From Microcebus murinus (taxonomy: Eukaryota > Chordata > Mammalia > Primates > Cheirogaleidae), in the NCBI RefSeq assembly GCF_040939455.1, contig NC_134117.1:52091001-52155000 (forward strand): 64,000 nt of DNA, written 5' to 3'. The notes under the pieces are model-generated. The model was not told the DNA's origin. It did no database searches and saw only the letters and a program-made list of their open reading frames with translations. This document shows, piece by piece, positions 1-12,399 of this stretch; positions within the stretch are counted from its first letter, which is position 1, and each line of letters begins with the position of its first letter. A program made the translations under genes and the position numbers.

Positions 1-799
1 GTTTCATGAAGCTGTAGTGGATAATATCAGCACTGGACCACTAAACACACATCATTAGCTTTTTTTTGTTGAATATTCGGTTTTGGACTGTGTTTTGGCA
101 CTTCATCTTTATCCAACCACTGTGCTGAATGCTTGCAAATGTCAAAAAGAATCAATTTTTCATCACACGTAACAATACAGTGTAGAAATGGTTCACTTTT
201 ATGTCGTGACAGCAAAGAAAAGCAAGCTTTGAGATGATTCCTCTTCTGACGCTCATTTAATTCATTCGGAACCCATCTATCCGGCTCCTTTACCTTGCCC
301 ATTTGTTTCAAATGGTCTAATATTGTGGAATAGTAACATCAAACCTTGCTGCTAATTCACACATAGGTTGAGATGGATTCGCTTCCACTATAGCTTTCAG
401 CTCACCACTATCCGTCTTGGTCTCAGGTCGCCCTTGTGGCTCATTTTCAAGATTAACAATGACCAGGATGGAAATTCTCAAACCATCAACATACTGTGCA
501 TTCATTAGCCACGTTCTTCCCACTTTGTTGATATTTCGAACTGTCTGCACTGTATTGGTTCCATGATGGAGCTCATCTTCAAAAATAACACAAATTTTTG
601 ACTTCTCCATGGTTTCACAAAAATTGTTCTAAAAGAAATTTGAAAGATAATCACAAGCCAAACTGTGTGTTTGAAAAAATGAGGATGTACCTTCACAATA
701 AAATTAAAACAAGAAGTATCAAGGTGAAATGTCAGAGATATCAACTGTCAAACTTAGTTCTGAAGGAAATCGGACATTTCATACTTAATAACCTAAATT
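1..799 (-). mobile_element. Mariner (Tc1/mariner, Hsmar2-like) transposon remnant, cut by window start
   Basis: Two minus-strand reading-frame pieces, 610 to 317 and 311 to 27, together read as the N-terminal and middle part of a mariner transposase. The first has the helix-turn-helix region ending in ELAARFDV. The second has WVPNEL and then VTCDEKLILFD, where the D is the first catalytic aspartate of the DDD/D triad. The frame shifts between the pieces and again near 30, where the continuation reads like HYSFMK, so the gene is dead. The second and third catalytic aspartates lie beyond the window edge. The transposase start is at 610. The roughly 190 bases upstream (to about 799) are probably its 5' flank and terminal repeat, but I could not confirm that end. 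From memory of the family it resembles Hsmar2 more than Hsmar1. Confidence 0.8.
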
Positions 800-1790
800 T
801 TTAAAAAATATATATATAAATTCTATATATTCTATTAATATATCTCTTTCCATTTTATACATGATTCCTGGCTCAGAATTCCCATAGTTCTTGTTATTTC
901 CTAAGTGACAAACAATAAGCGTATGTTTTGTTGAAGAATTGGTTTTATCCTTGGTTCCTCAAGCAGCTTCAGAACAGCTTCAGAGTGATAAAGGTGAAAC
1001 AGTCTTTTGTTATAATGTAGGGGCACTTTAGACCTCAGAAGCAGCCTCAGAAAGCACAATCTCTCTTTCTCTCTGCCCTTCTCCTGCCCTCCTTCACCTG
1101 CTCCTTTTTCTTCCCAAGGGAAGCCATAGATACTAGAAATATACGGTGATCTTACCCAGCCTTTCTGTCTTGGAGCTGGCCATAAAGCAATTCTGCAACC
1201 TACCCTGTCTCATTGTAGGTCATAAGATGCCCAATTTCGGAAAGGGTCCTGCCTTGTACCCAGGAGGAAGGAAGGCCACACAGAGAGGCAGAGAAGACGC
1301 TGAACAGACAGGCCTTGCTGGGTTTCTCTGCTCAGGCTGTTTGTGTTAGATCAGACCCTTTTTGTCCAATCACATTGCTACACACGGTTGTCCATGCTTC
1401 AGTCCTGCCTATCCAATGAAGTCTACACAAAAGGCCCAAGAGGACAGGGTTGACAGAGCTTCTGGCCAGCTGGACACGTGGAGGCTCCTTGAGGGTGGTG
1501 TGCCTGGGGAGGGCATGGCAGCTCCACGCCCCTCCTCCCATACTGAGCCCTCTGCACCGCCTCATCTGTACCCTTGGTAATATTCCTTATAATTAACCAG
1601 TAAACCTAAGTGTTTCCCTGAGTTCCATGAGCTGCTCCAGCAAATTAATCAAACCCAAGGAGGAGTTCATGGGGACCCCAATGTATAGCCAATGTATAGC
1701 CAGTCGGTCAGATGCAGAGGCGAAACAGCCTGGGGCTTGTGTTTGGCAAGTAGAGGCGGTCTCGTGTGTGATCTGACAGTGTCTCTAGAT
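800..1790. other. Intergenic, no gene seen
   Basis: AT-rich run at 800-850, then unremarkable unique-looking DNA. The short open frames here show no recognisable protein features. Confidence 0.6.
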
Positions 1791-1977
1791 CAGGGGTCCT
1801 CAAACTTTTTAAACAGGGGGCCAGTTCACTGTCCCTCAGACGGTTGGAGGGCCGGACTGTAGTTAAAAAAACTATGAACAAATTCCTATGCACACTGCAC
1901 ATATCTTTTTTGAAGCAAAAAACAAACGGGCAAGAACACCCACATGTGGCCCGCAGGCTGTAGTTTGAGGACGCCTG
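1791..1977 (+). mobile_element. hAT-type MITE, 187 bp, with perfect 8-bp target duplication
   Basis: The left end starts CAGGGGTCCTCAAACT and the right end, read in reverse complement, starts CAGGCGTCCTCAAACT, giving 16-bp terminal inverted repeats with one mismatch. The flanks are an identical 8-bp duplication CTCTAGAT at 1783-1790 and 1978-1985. Eight-base duplications and CAG-starting ends are hallmarks of the hAT superfamily. There is no coding capacity, so it is a non-autonomous copy. The intact duplication suggests a fairly young insertion. Confidence 0.93.
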
Positions 1978-3019
1978 CTCTAGATAGTACCAGCATTGAG
2001 CTGGAGAACACCTAGCTGTGTCCACTACAGAATTGCTGGCTTGGTGTGTCAGGAAAAACGGCAACCCCCGATTTGGTTACAGATGAATTTTGTGTTGATT
2101 GTGGCGTGAGCAGAGGAAAAGCAGTTTGTGTTTTCTACAAAATACTCTAAGAAAATGACTGGATTTTGAAGAAAAAGAAAACTTCTCTGGTCATTTAGGC
2201 AAAAAACACAAGTGCATTAGAAAGGTAAGGAAAATTTGCTTAGCATTACACTTTCTCTTCCATGAACAGCACCATGGAGTAACCAGATGATAAGTGAGAG
2301 CTATTGCCTTATACAACTACTCTACCTAGAATAACAAATGGAATATCTGGTGTGACTTGGGGGCTTTCACCCACAGTGATGAGAGCCAGTTTTCTGCCCC
2401 CTGGCACCCGTACCCAACTCCCAAGGGCTATGGTGTCACTAATTTCCCTGCCTGTGACCCTCACTCCTGTCCGACATATGCCCTTGCATTCAGGGGATGC
2501 TCAAGAAATGCCCCTTAGCGTGATGTGAACACAGCCCGGAGTGAGAGTAGGCATGTGTGTGGCTTTGGGCGGCAGAGAGCCTGTTTGCTGTCCGTCCCCC
2601 CGTCTCTAGGATGAGCTGTAGATTCCCCTCCCAACTCTCCCCTACTGTCCCAGGAATCTTCAGGCAAAACCTGTGCCTATTTCTAAAACCCAGACCCGAA
2701 GGAGCTCAGAAATGGTGGGGCTGGAACATCTCAGAGCCCGGACCTACTCAGCAAGGGGGAAGGCCGGGGTTAGCTAGACCATCCCCCTACCACCAAGCCA
2801 AGGGGACTCAGGGAACAGGTTCCATCTGACACTTGACCATAGCCCACCCCTTCCTGGCCCCAGCCCCCAATCAACTGTGACCCCAACTATAAGAATTCTT
2901 GCCCCTGATTGCAGGAGAGTAACAGGAGCATGTGAATGATCCCATGGGGACCCAATCAAGCTTCTGGTCCAGCAGCTGACTGGCAGTACATTGTCACATA
3001 AGAGTCATGAATGTCTATT
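1978..3019. other. Intergenic, no gene seen
   Basis: Unique-looking DNA; the open frames at 2304-2528 and 2557-2829 have no recognisable domain and read as chance frames. Confidence 0.55.
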
Positions 3020-3145
3020 CAGATAATATTTGTTGGCCATCTACTAGGTACCAGACACTGTGCTAGGCACGGAGATACAGAGGGATAAAGAAACAGTGCC
3101 TGTCCTCAAGGATCCCACGGTCTAAGGGGGCACAGAGATGGTACA
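3020..3145 (+). repeat. L2-like relic
   Basis: Reads CTACTAGGTACCAGACACTG then TGCTAGGCACGGAGATACAG and CCTGTCCTCAAGGATCC, the typical 3' portion of L2 LINEs as I remember it. Confidence 0.6.
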
Positions 3146-3148
3146 GTG

Positions 3149-3890
3149 GGTGTATCAGTCTGCTAGGGCTGCCACCACAAAGTGCCACAGATCGGGTGTT
3201 TAAACAACAGACATTTCTTTCCTCACAGTTTCGGAGGCTGGAAGTCTGAGACTGAGGTGCTGGCAGGCTGGTTTCTCCTGAGGTCTCTCTCCTTGGCTTG
3301 CACATGGCCACTGTCTCAATGTGTCCTCGCATGGCCTTTCTTCTGTGCACATGCATCCCTGGTGTCCCTCTCTCCTCATAAAGATACAGTACTATTGGAT
3401 TAGGGCCCCACCCTTATGGCCTCGTTTAACCATAATTATCTCTTAAAGGCTCTATTTCCAAATACAGTCACATTGGGGTTAGGGCTTCAACATATGCCTC
3501 TTTTCTTTTCTTTTCTTCTTTCTTTCTTTTTCTTTCTTTCATCTTTCTTTTTTTTTTGAGATGGGATCTCACTCTGTCACCCAGGCTGGATTGCAGTGGT
3601 GTCAGCCTAGCGTACTGCAGTCTCAAACTCCTAGGCTCAAGCAATCCTCCTGCCTCAGCCTCCAGAGTAACTGGAACTACAGGCATGTACCACCAAGCCT
3701 GGCTAGTTTTTCTATTTATTGTAGAAATGGAGTCTTACTCTTGCTCAGGCTGGTCTTGAACTCCTGGCCTCAAGCAATCCTCCTGCCCTGGCCTCCCAAA
3801 GTGCTAAGATTACAGGCATAGGCCACCACCTGGCCATTCAACATATAAATTGGGGGGGAGGGGGTGGGCGGATAGAATTCCATCTGTAAC
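3149..3890 (+). repeat. Old interspersed repeat (probably MaLR-type LTR), split by an Alu
   Basis: Begins TGTATCAGTCTGCTAGGGCT and continues through CACAGTTTCGGAGGCTGGAAG-like and TCACATTGGGGTTAGGGCTT words that recur widely in mammalian genomes. It is interrupted after 3495 by an Alu and resumes at 3837 with the same 10 bases, TTCAACATAT, ending near 3890. The family name is from memory and uncertain; that it is a repeat is much surer. Confidence 0.6.
3496..3836 (-). mobile_element. Alu (AluJ-like), antisense
   Basis: Poly-T with TTTC decay (3496-3557), then GAGATGGGATCTCACTCTGT to CCACCACCTGGCC. There is no TTGGCCAATTA linker, so it is of the older AluJ type. The target duplication TTCAACATAT lies at 3486-3495 and 3837-3846. 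Confidence 0.92.
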
Positions 3891-5034
3891 AATGTGTTTT
3901 AAGTACTATAATAAAGGCAAGACTACTCTGAGGGCAAGAATACCAGTGGAGACCCAGATATACCTGCCAAAGTAGTTAGGGGTTATAAATCAAGTTAACA
4001 AACTAGTAATATTGTCCTATGTACGCAAAGATGGCTCCTGGCCCCAGCTCCCAGCCCAAGGCCACCCCACTTCTTTTCTCACCCCCAGTTCTATCCTGCA
4101 CATTGAGGAGCCCTGAATGACACGTGTGGATGCCTCAGTCTGCGTGTCCAAGCTCTGTTTACTGCCTCCCCAAAGAACTGTCCCTTGGCTGTCCCTCGGG
4201 GCTGGGGAATACACTCGGGTCATGCAGTCTGCTTTTTGAGAATGGACCCAGGAAAGGGACCCACACATGCCCAGGAAGATGGCTGTTTGGCAGATGTCTG
4301 AATACACTGTGAGCATTGCTCCCCTTATCTTCCCCACAGGAACCTGAAGGCCAGGAGACTGCACTCCTCTGTGGTCATGCTAAGGCGGGGTAGGTGACCA
4401 ACCAGATGGCTTCTGATTTGGTGGCTCCACCACATACAGTGACTTCAAAAGGAGGTCAAGGTACCCATGCTCCTGCCCCAGCGCCTGCCCGTTACAATCT
4501 CTCTCGGTCTGTTCTTCCAGTGCCCCTAACGTCTTGGAACCTTCAAGGAACTTCTCCCGTGATATAACGCCCCCTTCAAACCCCTCCTTGCCCCCAAGCC
4601 AAGTGCCCAGTGCCCAAGGAGCGCTTGGAGGAACACTCTTAAAGCCAAATTTTTCCACGGGTGGGGATGACACAGCCATTCTAGGTGGCTGCCTGTAGCC
4701 TCAGAATCCAACCACCCAGCCCCAGGCCTGTCCCGGCCACTCAGGGGTTGGGCATGCTGGCGGGTGGGGAGGGGAAGGGGCATTGTCAGGGAAGACAGGC
4801 CAGGCCGCAGCTGCCCAACCGGGTGGCTGGGCGGCCTGAATAGCTTCACAGCTCTGGGCTGAGCTGGCTGAATGGGGGCCCGGCCCCTCCCTGGCAGTGG
4901 CCCGGAATAGATGACATTTTCATTGCAAGCTAACAAGGGGAGAAATCCAATTACCTCACAAAGGGGCTCCCAAAAGGGCCTCACTGCCTGGAGAGAGAAG
5001 GGGAAAGGAAGGGGGGAGAGGGAAGGAAGAAGGG

Positions 5035-5036
<2 letters not shown>
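3891..5036. other. Intergenic; possible conserved non-coding block near 4860-4985
   Basis: No gene. The stretch about 4860-4985 is balanced, non-repetitive and contains a homeodomain-like CCAATTACC and ATTTTCATTGCAAG, a texture often seen in conserved elements. Conservation cannot be measured here. A purine-only-like tract runs about 4990-5036 into the GT repeat. Confidence 0.4.

Positions 5037-5088
<52 letters not shown>
5037..5088 (+). repeat. (GT)26 microsatellite
   Basis: Uninterrupted GT dinucleotides, directly preceded by about 45 bases of G/A-rich sequence. Confidence 0.97.
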
Positions 5089-5090
<2 letters not shown>

Positions 5091-5440
5091 GAAGGCCCCC
5101 ACCCAAACCAGGAGAGGAACAAAGCCCTCAGCCCTGCAGGACAGGGGGACCTGCATGCAGGCAGGGAGGTGGAACTGAGGGCGTTTAGTTCACTCCCAGC
5201 GGGTCAGAGGGTCTGTCTGGCAGCTCCGGGTCCCTGAGGGCTTCGGGCAGTGAGGCTTCCTCCCTGCGGGGCCACCTTGGAGGTGCAGGAGAGGCGCCAG
5301 CTGCCAGGCCCGGTCTCTCCGAACCGCACCCTCTGCCCCAGCTGACAGGTCCGACCTGCGTCATCAGTTACTCATTGCATACTTTTTCCTTCTGCCATAT
5401 CCACCTAAACTATTATTTTCACATTTATTTAAAGTGTATT
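5089..5440. other. Intergenic, no gene seen
   Basis: GC-rich at 5160-5370 and then AT-rich; no recognisable coding or RNA feature. Confidence 0.5.
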
Positions 5441-5766
5441 GGCCGGGCGAGGTGGCTCACGCCTATAATCCTAGCACTCTGGGAGGCCGAGGCGGGCAGA
5501 TTGCTCAAGGTCAGGAGTTTGAAACCAGCCTGAGCAAGAGCGAGACCCCGTCTTTACTATAAATAGAAATAAATTAATTGGCCAACTAATATATATAGAA
5601 AAAATTAGCTGGGCATGGTGGCACATGCCTGTAGTCCTAGCTACTCGGGAGGCTGAGGCAGGAGGATTGCTTGATGCCAGGAGTTTGAGGTTGCTGTGAG
5701 CTAGGCTGATGCCACGGCACTCCAGCCCCAGCAACACAGTGAGACTCTGTCTCAAAAAAAAAAAAA
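5441..5766 (+). mobile_element. Alu, strepsirrhine linker type
   Basis: Full length from GGCCGGGCGAGGTGGCTCAC to the A tail. The linker contains TTAATTGGCCAACTAATATA. The flanking duplication AGTGTATT is seen before (to 5440) and after (to 5773). Confidence 0.96.
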
Positions 5767-5773
5767 GTGTATT

Positions 5774-7589
5774 ATTTAAGCTTAGTATTTAAAAAGAAAA
5801 TTTTATATCATAACTGCAAATAGAAAAAGTAGCTAATTCCAAAAAGAAGCATAATTCAAATGACCCAATGTTGTCAAACCTTATGGAGCTGAAAGCTGGA
5901 ACTCTCTGGGGGCTGGTGGGTGGTGCTGGGGTGATTAGCAGCTGTTGGCAGCCCAGATTTCTCCTAGGTCCAAGCCAGGAGGAAGAAGAGGATTGAAAAG
6001 GGAACATCCTCCCCCCATTATCCCCCAGTAGTTGACACTGGCTGCACCAGGCAAGGCTGTACCCCAAAGCCTCCCACACCAGCCCCCAGGGCAGTGGGTA
6101 TGGCACCTTCAAGGCCTGGCTGCCCTTAACCTTGGTTGCCCAACTGCTTAATGCTTCCTTTCCTCCTCCGGAAAATAGAGGCCAAGCAAGGATCTACTGC
6201 GTTATTGGACGGCCTACTTTCTGGGTGTTGTGGGGTGGTGACTGGGATCCCAGAAGGTGTGAGGGGCCTGGGGAATGGGGAGGAGCGTGGCAGTCCCAGG
6301 GTGATAAACAAGTCCAGTCTCCTGCTCTCCCTACCTTCAGAGGCGGGAGGAAGGGCTGCAGACCCCCTTCGGGAGGAAATTAGCATTTGCTTCCTCTGGC
6401 CCAGCCAGAGCAAATCGGCCTTCAAAAGCCAGCCTGTCTCTGGAGGCCACACAGCATGCCCTTTGTGGCTCCCTCCCATCCCCTCTGTCCCCTCCCCCAG
6501 CTCACTGAACTCTTCTTCCCAGGGGAGAGGAATGGGTGTCTCTTGAAGCACAGGGGTGGGCAGTGGTGTCAGGATTTTTGCCCTCCCTGGGAATGCCCTG
6601 TCCAAAGTGGGGATGTCGCCTCCTTCTCCTGTTCCAGAGACTCAAGGGCACCCCCAAGCCCTACCTACCCATTTCCAGTCCCTATTCTTCACTGTCTTGT
6701 GAAGGGCCTTTGACCTTGTTGAAACTTCTACCTTGTTGAGACTCAGTGTTTCTTGGCTTCCAAGACCCCACTGTCTCCCTGGATTCTTCCTACCTCTCTG
6801 AACATTCTCTGCACCTTCCTCTGGCCCCCTTGCTGTCAGGGCTGTGTACCTATGTGCAAACTTAGACACACGTAGCCTCTGGATCCCAGACACTTGCAGG
6901 AGTAGTGTAACCTGGCAGTGTTGGTCCAGGTTCCACTATCTACCCCTTGAATGCGCCTGAGGTTTAGTCCTTGGCCTTCTCTATAACCAGCCCCACTGTT
7001 TTAATATTATCTCTTCCCTGGTGACTCCCAAGTATTTACCTCCACCCTTTACAAATCCCATGGTCTATGGTGCACATATTCACCTCGATGTCTCAGCTCA
7101 AAAGCACAAGAGGCCATCAACTGAACTCATGTTTCCTCCAAACCTTCTTCTCACCGAGACATTTTCTGTCCCACAGTGCAAACTCTTGGGTGCTCATCGA
7201 TTCCCTTCAGTCCTGACACCTCTCATTCCCTTTTTGACCAATACCTCGCCTGCTTCATTGTCAGACAACACCAACTTCCAGTTGCCAAGGCAACTCTGCC
7301 TCTGTCTCGTGACAGCACCTGCCTTCATCCACTGAGTCTCCATCACCTCATTCTTGACCAGTGATGTGGACTCCTGACAGGCGTCACTCCTCAGTCCTTC
7401 TGCTGCAGTCAGGGAGATCCCTCTAGACCCAGATCTTAGCACAAAAGTCTCCCTGCTTAAAGAACTTTGTGCCCTTCTTTTACCAAAACTCATATCACTT
7501 GCTCTTCATCTTCTGTGTTCTATGCACTCTATACCCCACTATAAGCACACTTATCTAAGCACTCTTTATATTTTTATATTTATTTATTC
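5774..7589. other. Intergenic, no gene seen
   Basis: About 1.8 kb of moderately GC-rich DNA. Overlapping open frames around 6126-6740 occur on both strands with no family features and are most simply chance frames. Confidence 0.55.
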
Positions 7590-7700
7590 ATGTGCTCCAT
7601 ATTTATTTGATATCAACTATGAGTCGGGCTCTGTGCTCAGTTCTGGGAGAGGTAAAGGTGAACCAGATCTTGTCCCTGCCCTCATGGAGGATGGCGTCCA
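7590..7700 (+). repeat. L2-like relic
   Basis: Contains CTCTGTGCTCAGTTCTGGGA followed by TGTCCCTGCCCTCATGGAGG, an L2 3'-region pattern. Confidence 0.5.
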
Positions 7701-7929
7701 GTCTTCGTGCTGTTGCCCAGGCTACCCTGCCGTGCTCATATACCCTTTTCCATCTGGAAAATGCCTTTTGATAAATAGGAGGTCTTATATTTTTTCCACA
7801 CACCAGTGGATCACCTTGTGTACACATGCCCTGGAGCATACAGAGTGCACTTTTAAGACTCAGAAACAGGAAGTAGTATGTTTTTTTTTTTGGTGACAGT
7901 GACAGAAAACCAACTCAAACCAGTAGGAA

Positions 7930-8440
7930 AGAGAATTTATTGAATCTGACAGCAGATTTCTAATCAGAAACTATGCAAGCTGGAAGACAATAAAACATCT
8001 TTAAAATGCTGAATGGAAAAAACAAAAACCCCAAAATTCTATTCCCAGTGAAAATATTTTTCAAAAATGAAGATTTTTAAAATACAGGTTCAAGGTGGTA
8101 GAATTCGTTGCCAGCAGACTTTCTCTGTAAGAAATGTTAGAGGAAATTCCTCATGAGAAGGAAAATGATACCAGGTAGAAACTTGAATCTGAATGAAGGA
8201 ATGAAGAAAGCAAGGTGTGATAAAGGTTTGGGTAAATATAAAATATATTGACTTTACAAAGCAAAAATAATAATGATATATTTGGAGGTTCATAATATTA
8301 TGTAGAAAATGTAAGCCAATGATAAAACAAAGGATGGAAGGAGAGCATGGAAGTATTGTAAGGTTCTTACAGTGTGCATGAAGTGGGATAATATTATTTG
8401 ATGGTATTCTATAAGTTAAGCAAGTACCTTGCAAGCTCTA
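7930..8440 (+). mobile_element. Old L1 (L1M/HAL1-like) fragment
   Basis: Reads in the sense of L1: CTATGCAAGCTGGAAGACA, ATTCTATTCCCAGTGAAAAT, CAGACTTTCTCTGTAAGAAA, then GGAAAATGATACCAGGTAG and GGGTAAATATAAAATATATT. This is the region between ORF1 and ORF2 in old L1 families. No open frame is left. Confidence 0.75.
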
Positions 8441-10249
8441 GAGCGACATTAAGTGAATAAGAGACAGGCGTAGCTACTAAGCCAGCAATAGAGAGAACAA
8501 TGGGGCCTTGATGTTTCCTTCTGTGTGTAGGAAGCCCCATTAGTGTAACACACCTGGCCGCTCTCTACTCGCCCCCTCATTCTGCTCCAGGGAATATTGA
8601 GTGACCTTATCTGATTGGCGAGTCTGGCAGGGGCAGTCAGGCGTGGGCAGCCTAGCCCCTTTCTCTGGAGCACACATTTCTGCTCTGCCCTTGTGAGCAG
8701 GAGAGGCTGGTGATGGTGCAGTGCTGCCTGTGACTTGTGGCTGAGTCGGATTGGCTCTAGGTGCCCAGGTTAGGAAGCCCACTTGCCCACAGCCATGAGC
8801 CATGTTTTTCAAAATCAGCCTCATGGGTTGTAAGTGTGATCTTTTGCCTCTGTCTGCCTTGCTTCTTTGTCTAATTTCTCAATTGGATCAGAAACCAGTA
8901 TTTGTTGAGATACTCCCCCGAGCACACACTGCAATGGCTAGCTTGCCTGTCGACTCCCGGACAGCCCAGCTCCCACCCTCCACGAGTGATTGACCATGGG
9001 GTCTTGAGCACAGGAGCCGGGAATGGGGAGGGACCAATGGTAAAAAATGGTAAGGAGGAATACGGGGGTGCTCTGTGGAGGAGTATGTTGGACCTCTGGG
9101 CTCACAGAGGACTGAAGGTGCCTCAGGTGGGCCCCGCAGGGAGGGAGGGCCCCAGCTTTGCCCACCACCCTCCTCCCCTGCTCAGAATCTCAATGTCACC
9201 CCACTGGCCCCCAGCCAAGCAAGTCATGGTGAAAGACCTGGATTCCTTGCAGTGTGATCATAACTAAGTTATGCTTCTCCCCACCCAATCCCACAGCCTG
9301 GCCTCTGTTTCCCCATCTAAAACAAAGGAATTCTGCTTGGTGATAGCTAACAGTGCTTCCCTCTTGCCTTGATGGTTTTTCTACTGAGACCAGAGACTCC
9401 AGCATGAGGCTACATTCAGACTTATTTGGCCCAAAGTGTGTTTGAATTTTTTTTCCTAATTAGTTGCTGACTTTGGGAAGATTTCACATACAAATCTGAA
9501 TTTCTAGCTTCTCTTCAAAAATGCTAAGTCCTCATTGCTGCATTGAAATAATAAGGTGGACTTAAGTAGCAGCTGGGCCCTTTAGGGGCATGTGGGCGCT
9601 GCAGGTGACCACAGTCACCACTTGGCCACTACCACTCATCCACGCTGCCTGCTAGCCCTCGGGCCTCTGCACAGACAGCAGGGCAGCTGCCACATGAGCC
9701 CAGGTCTCTGGATTCCCAGGCCTGCGTGATTTCTGCTATAATCTGTGGCCAGTCAAGCTCTCCCCAGGAGGGACAGGAGAGAGGAGTGCCAGTATTTCGG
9801 AGCTGCCTGAGTTTATAGTATGGGAAACTGGACTTAGACTCGGTTGGGGAAAAGACACAACTTCTTGGGCTCAGTGGGTCCCTAGAGTGTGGGAAACACA
9901 AGCGGAAGTCCCCCTCACTTCTCCCTGGGTCCTCTTCCCCCCAACCCCAACTAGAGGCTGAGCCAAGAGGCTGGAGCTAAAGACCCTCCCCCACTGGCAG
10001 CTTTACAGATAGCTCCCCCACCCCCCACCCCAGTGGTTCAATCATTGTCAGGCACAAGGTCAGGCTGCCAGCTGGCTGCCTCCTGCAGAGAAGGCCAGTG
10101 GCGGTGCCTCCACAGCCTCTGAGCCCACATTCCGCAGCCCTGGGGACCCCAGTTGTACCCCACAGGGCCCCTAGCCCTGGTGCTGCTGACAGGTAACCTC
10201 AGCTCAGCCGACAGCCTGGCCCAGGGGAGGCTCAAGGGCTCTGGGGTGG
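8441..10249. other. Intergenic, no gene seen
   Basis: No recognisable gene. A short MIR-like scrap (CCTCTGTTTCCCCATCTAAAA) lies at 9301-9325. Confidence 0.55.
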
Positions 10250-10440
10250 GACAGACCTGGAGTTGAGCCCTGGCTGCCCACCAGCAGTGTTAACCAAGGC
10301 GAACTATTGAATGCTCCGAGCTTCAGTTTCTTCATCTGATAAATGGAGCAAAGAATAACTCCTACCTCACAGAGATGTTGCAAGGATGCAGTGACAGAAG
10401 GAGCACGGAGTATCAAGAGCGCTTGATAGGCTCTCAGTGG
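10250..10440 (+). repeat. MIR, sense
   Basis: MIR landmarks in order: TTCAGTTTCTTCATCTGATA, TAACTCCTACCTCACAGAGA, then GCTCTCAGTGGCTGT near the end. Confidence 0.75.
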
Positions 10441-10719
10441 CTGTCCATTTTCTTTCCTTCCCCTGGGATCTGGGCCCCAGGGATCTGGTCCTGGGCGTTC
10501 TCTAAGCCACTGGGTCTCAGCGTACTGTAGGCGGGAAAGATAGTCTAGAAAATGAGAGCATGGAAATATGACATAGTTCAGCTTTTAGGATAGTAATTGG
10601 AAAGTAACTTCTACTTTTTAATGATGAATCCCTTAGCTTAATCAGAATTTCCAAAGGACGCAGCTCCCTCAGTCCCCACAGCCATTGTGAGAGTGACATC
10701 ACCTGGGTCCCCAATAGCA

Positions 10720-10800
10720 GAGAGGAAAACTGAGGGGCAGAGTAGGTCAGTGAGTTGCTCAAGGTCGCAAAGCTGATAAGGACGGGGGATCTGGCCACAG
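10720..10800 (-). repeat. MIR fragment, antisense
   Basis: GAGGAAAACTGAGGGGCAGA followed by GTTGCTCAAGGTCGCAAAGC, the reverse of the MIR core. Confidence 0.7.
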
Positions 10801-11255
10801 CGGGTGAGGCTTTGCCCTCTTGAAGACTCAGCTTCCCTGATGGGGCAGGGTTGCCACGGCCAAGCTCTGGCTGCCTCCATCCCCTCCGCCCACAAAATGT
10901 CCAGCAATTCTTCCCAGTCCTTTCCTACCTGGAATACTCATGCTGAGCAGTCACACCCTTCCCCCTTTCAAGGCTAGCAGAGACTTCCTCACCTCTGGGA
11001 GGTCTTCCCTGACTCCATCTCCCTTGGGGGTTTTTCCTCCCCCACCCTGACTTCCATGCTGCTCCCAGGGTACTCACCTCCAAAGCCTGTGGAGGTGAGT
11101 ACCTGGCTGTTCAAGAGCCTCTCTCCCTGGCTGGAAGGATGGATGACAAACCCCCGCAGGGTGGGATCCCGGCTACACTGGCCTCAATTCCAACCCCTGG
11201 GCCCGGGCTTCTCTCCTCCCTCCACTTCCTCCGCAGCCCAGTCCAGGACGGACAA
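10801..11255. other. Intergenic, no gene seen
   Basis: C-rich unique DNA with no recognised feature. Confidence 0.5.
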
Positions 11256-11740
11256 TCCACAGGCTCCCATGATGCATGAGTACAGTGGGCAGCAAAGCCT
11301 TAAACAGCATGTATCCTCTGACCTAACAGTTCCACTTCAAGGACCTTTTCCTAAAGAGATCATGAAAACATGGATGCCTAAAAATGCTAATCTCAGTGTT
11401 CTTGACAAAGGGCAAAACTTGAACACAACCTAAACACCCAACAGGAGATTTCTGGTTTAATATGTTATCATATTGTGGCTCCATACACAAACGTATACAG
11501 CAACTAAAATGATGATGTGGGTCTATATTTCACTAGCACCAAAAGAGGTTCATAATATATTATGTGTAAAAGGATTATAGGACAAATAATATAGCGATCT
11601 CTCTCACTCTCTCTTCATAGATGTATGTGTGTGCAGATAGATAAATAGAGATATAATATCTACAAAAGGTAAACAGTGGGTACCTCTGCGTGGTAGGATT
11701 AACAAGTGATTTAAAATATTTTACTAACCTATGCTTTTCT
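11256..11740 (+). mobile_element. Old L1 (L1ME-like) 3' fragment
   Basis: Sense L1 ORF2-end and 3' UTR words: CTAACAGTTCCACTTCAAGG, CACAACCTAAACACCCAACA, then GTAAACAGTGGGTACCTCTG. Heavily diverged and without an open frame. Confidence 0.65.
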
Positions 11741-12399
11741 GCAGTGAGTTACTTGGGAAATCGAAGAAGCAAGAAAACATTTATTTCACAGCTGAGCGCT
11801 CCAGGTTGGGCTTCTGGGCAGCCCCCCTGGGGGAGTCTGGGGGAGGCAGGGCCACAGGGGCCTTTCAGCTCTCCCAGCCCATCTCTCGCCAAATCCAGGC
11901 CCAGGCTGAGTGACACCAGGCTTGGGTCTTGGCCTGGGTCCGGCACTTGCTCTCAGTGAGGGACTTGTTGGGCCAGGTGATTGTCCCACCAGGGCACGCA
12001 CCTGCTCCATTAATCTTTCTGGTCCCAAGCAGCGGACACAGCCCACTGTGTCTGTTGATCTAAGAGGAGGGTGCAAGGGCCCGGGGAGGGGCTCCAGCTC
12101 GGTACCTGCCGTTGCTCAGCAGCTGGGGCCTGGGGCCTGGGGCAGGAGCCCTCGCTGGGGGCTGAGCTTGTCAGCGCTGATGGATGAGGTGCTGCAGGAA
12201 GCGGGAGGCTGCTCTCTCCTGCCACTGTCCCCAACCTGTGGGCCAGGCTGCTCCTTGCAGTGCTAGTCCCCTAGTGTTCCTTGTTAGCCCCCCAGGCAGG
12301 ATGGCTGACAGAAGCAGCCAGGTCCTTTCTTGGCTTCCTGCACGTGTCCGAGAGCTTTCTCATTTTAACCTCTACTGAGCCAACGTAGGCAACTCAGAT
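11741..12399. other. Intergenic, GC-rich, no gene seen
   Basis: Contains a short GGGGCCT-type tandem (about 12124-12145). Open frames on both strands at 11690-12266 have no family features. Confidence 0.5.

Noticed and set aside
4526..5122. 198-codon minus-strand frame
   Set aside because: Its N-terminal part is a His-Thr run translated from the GT microsatellite; no family resemblance.
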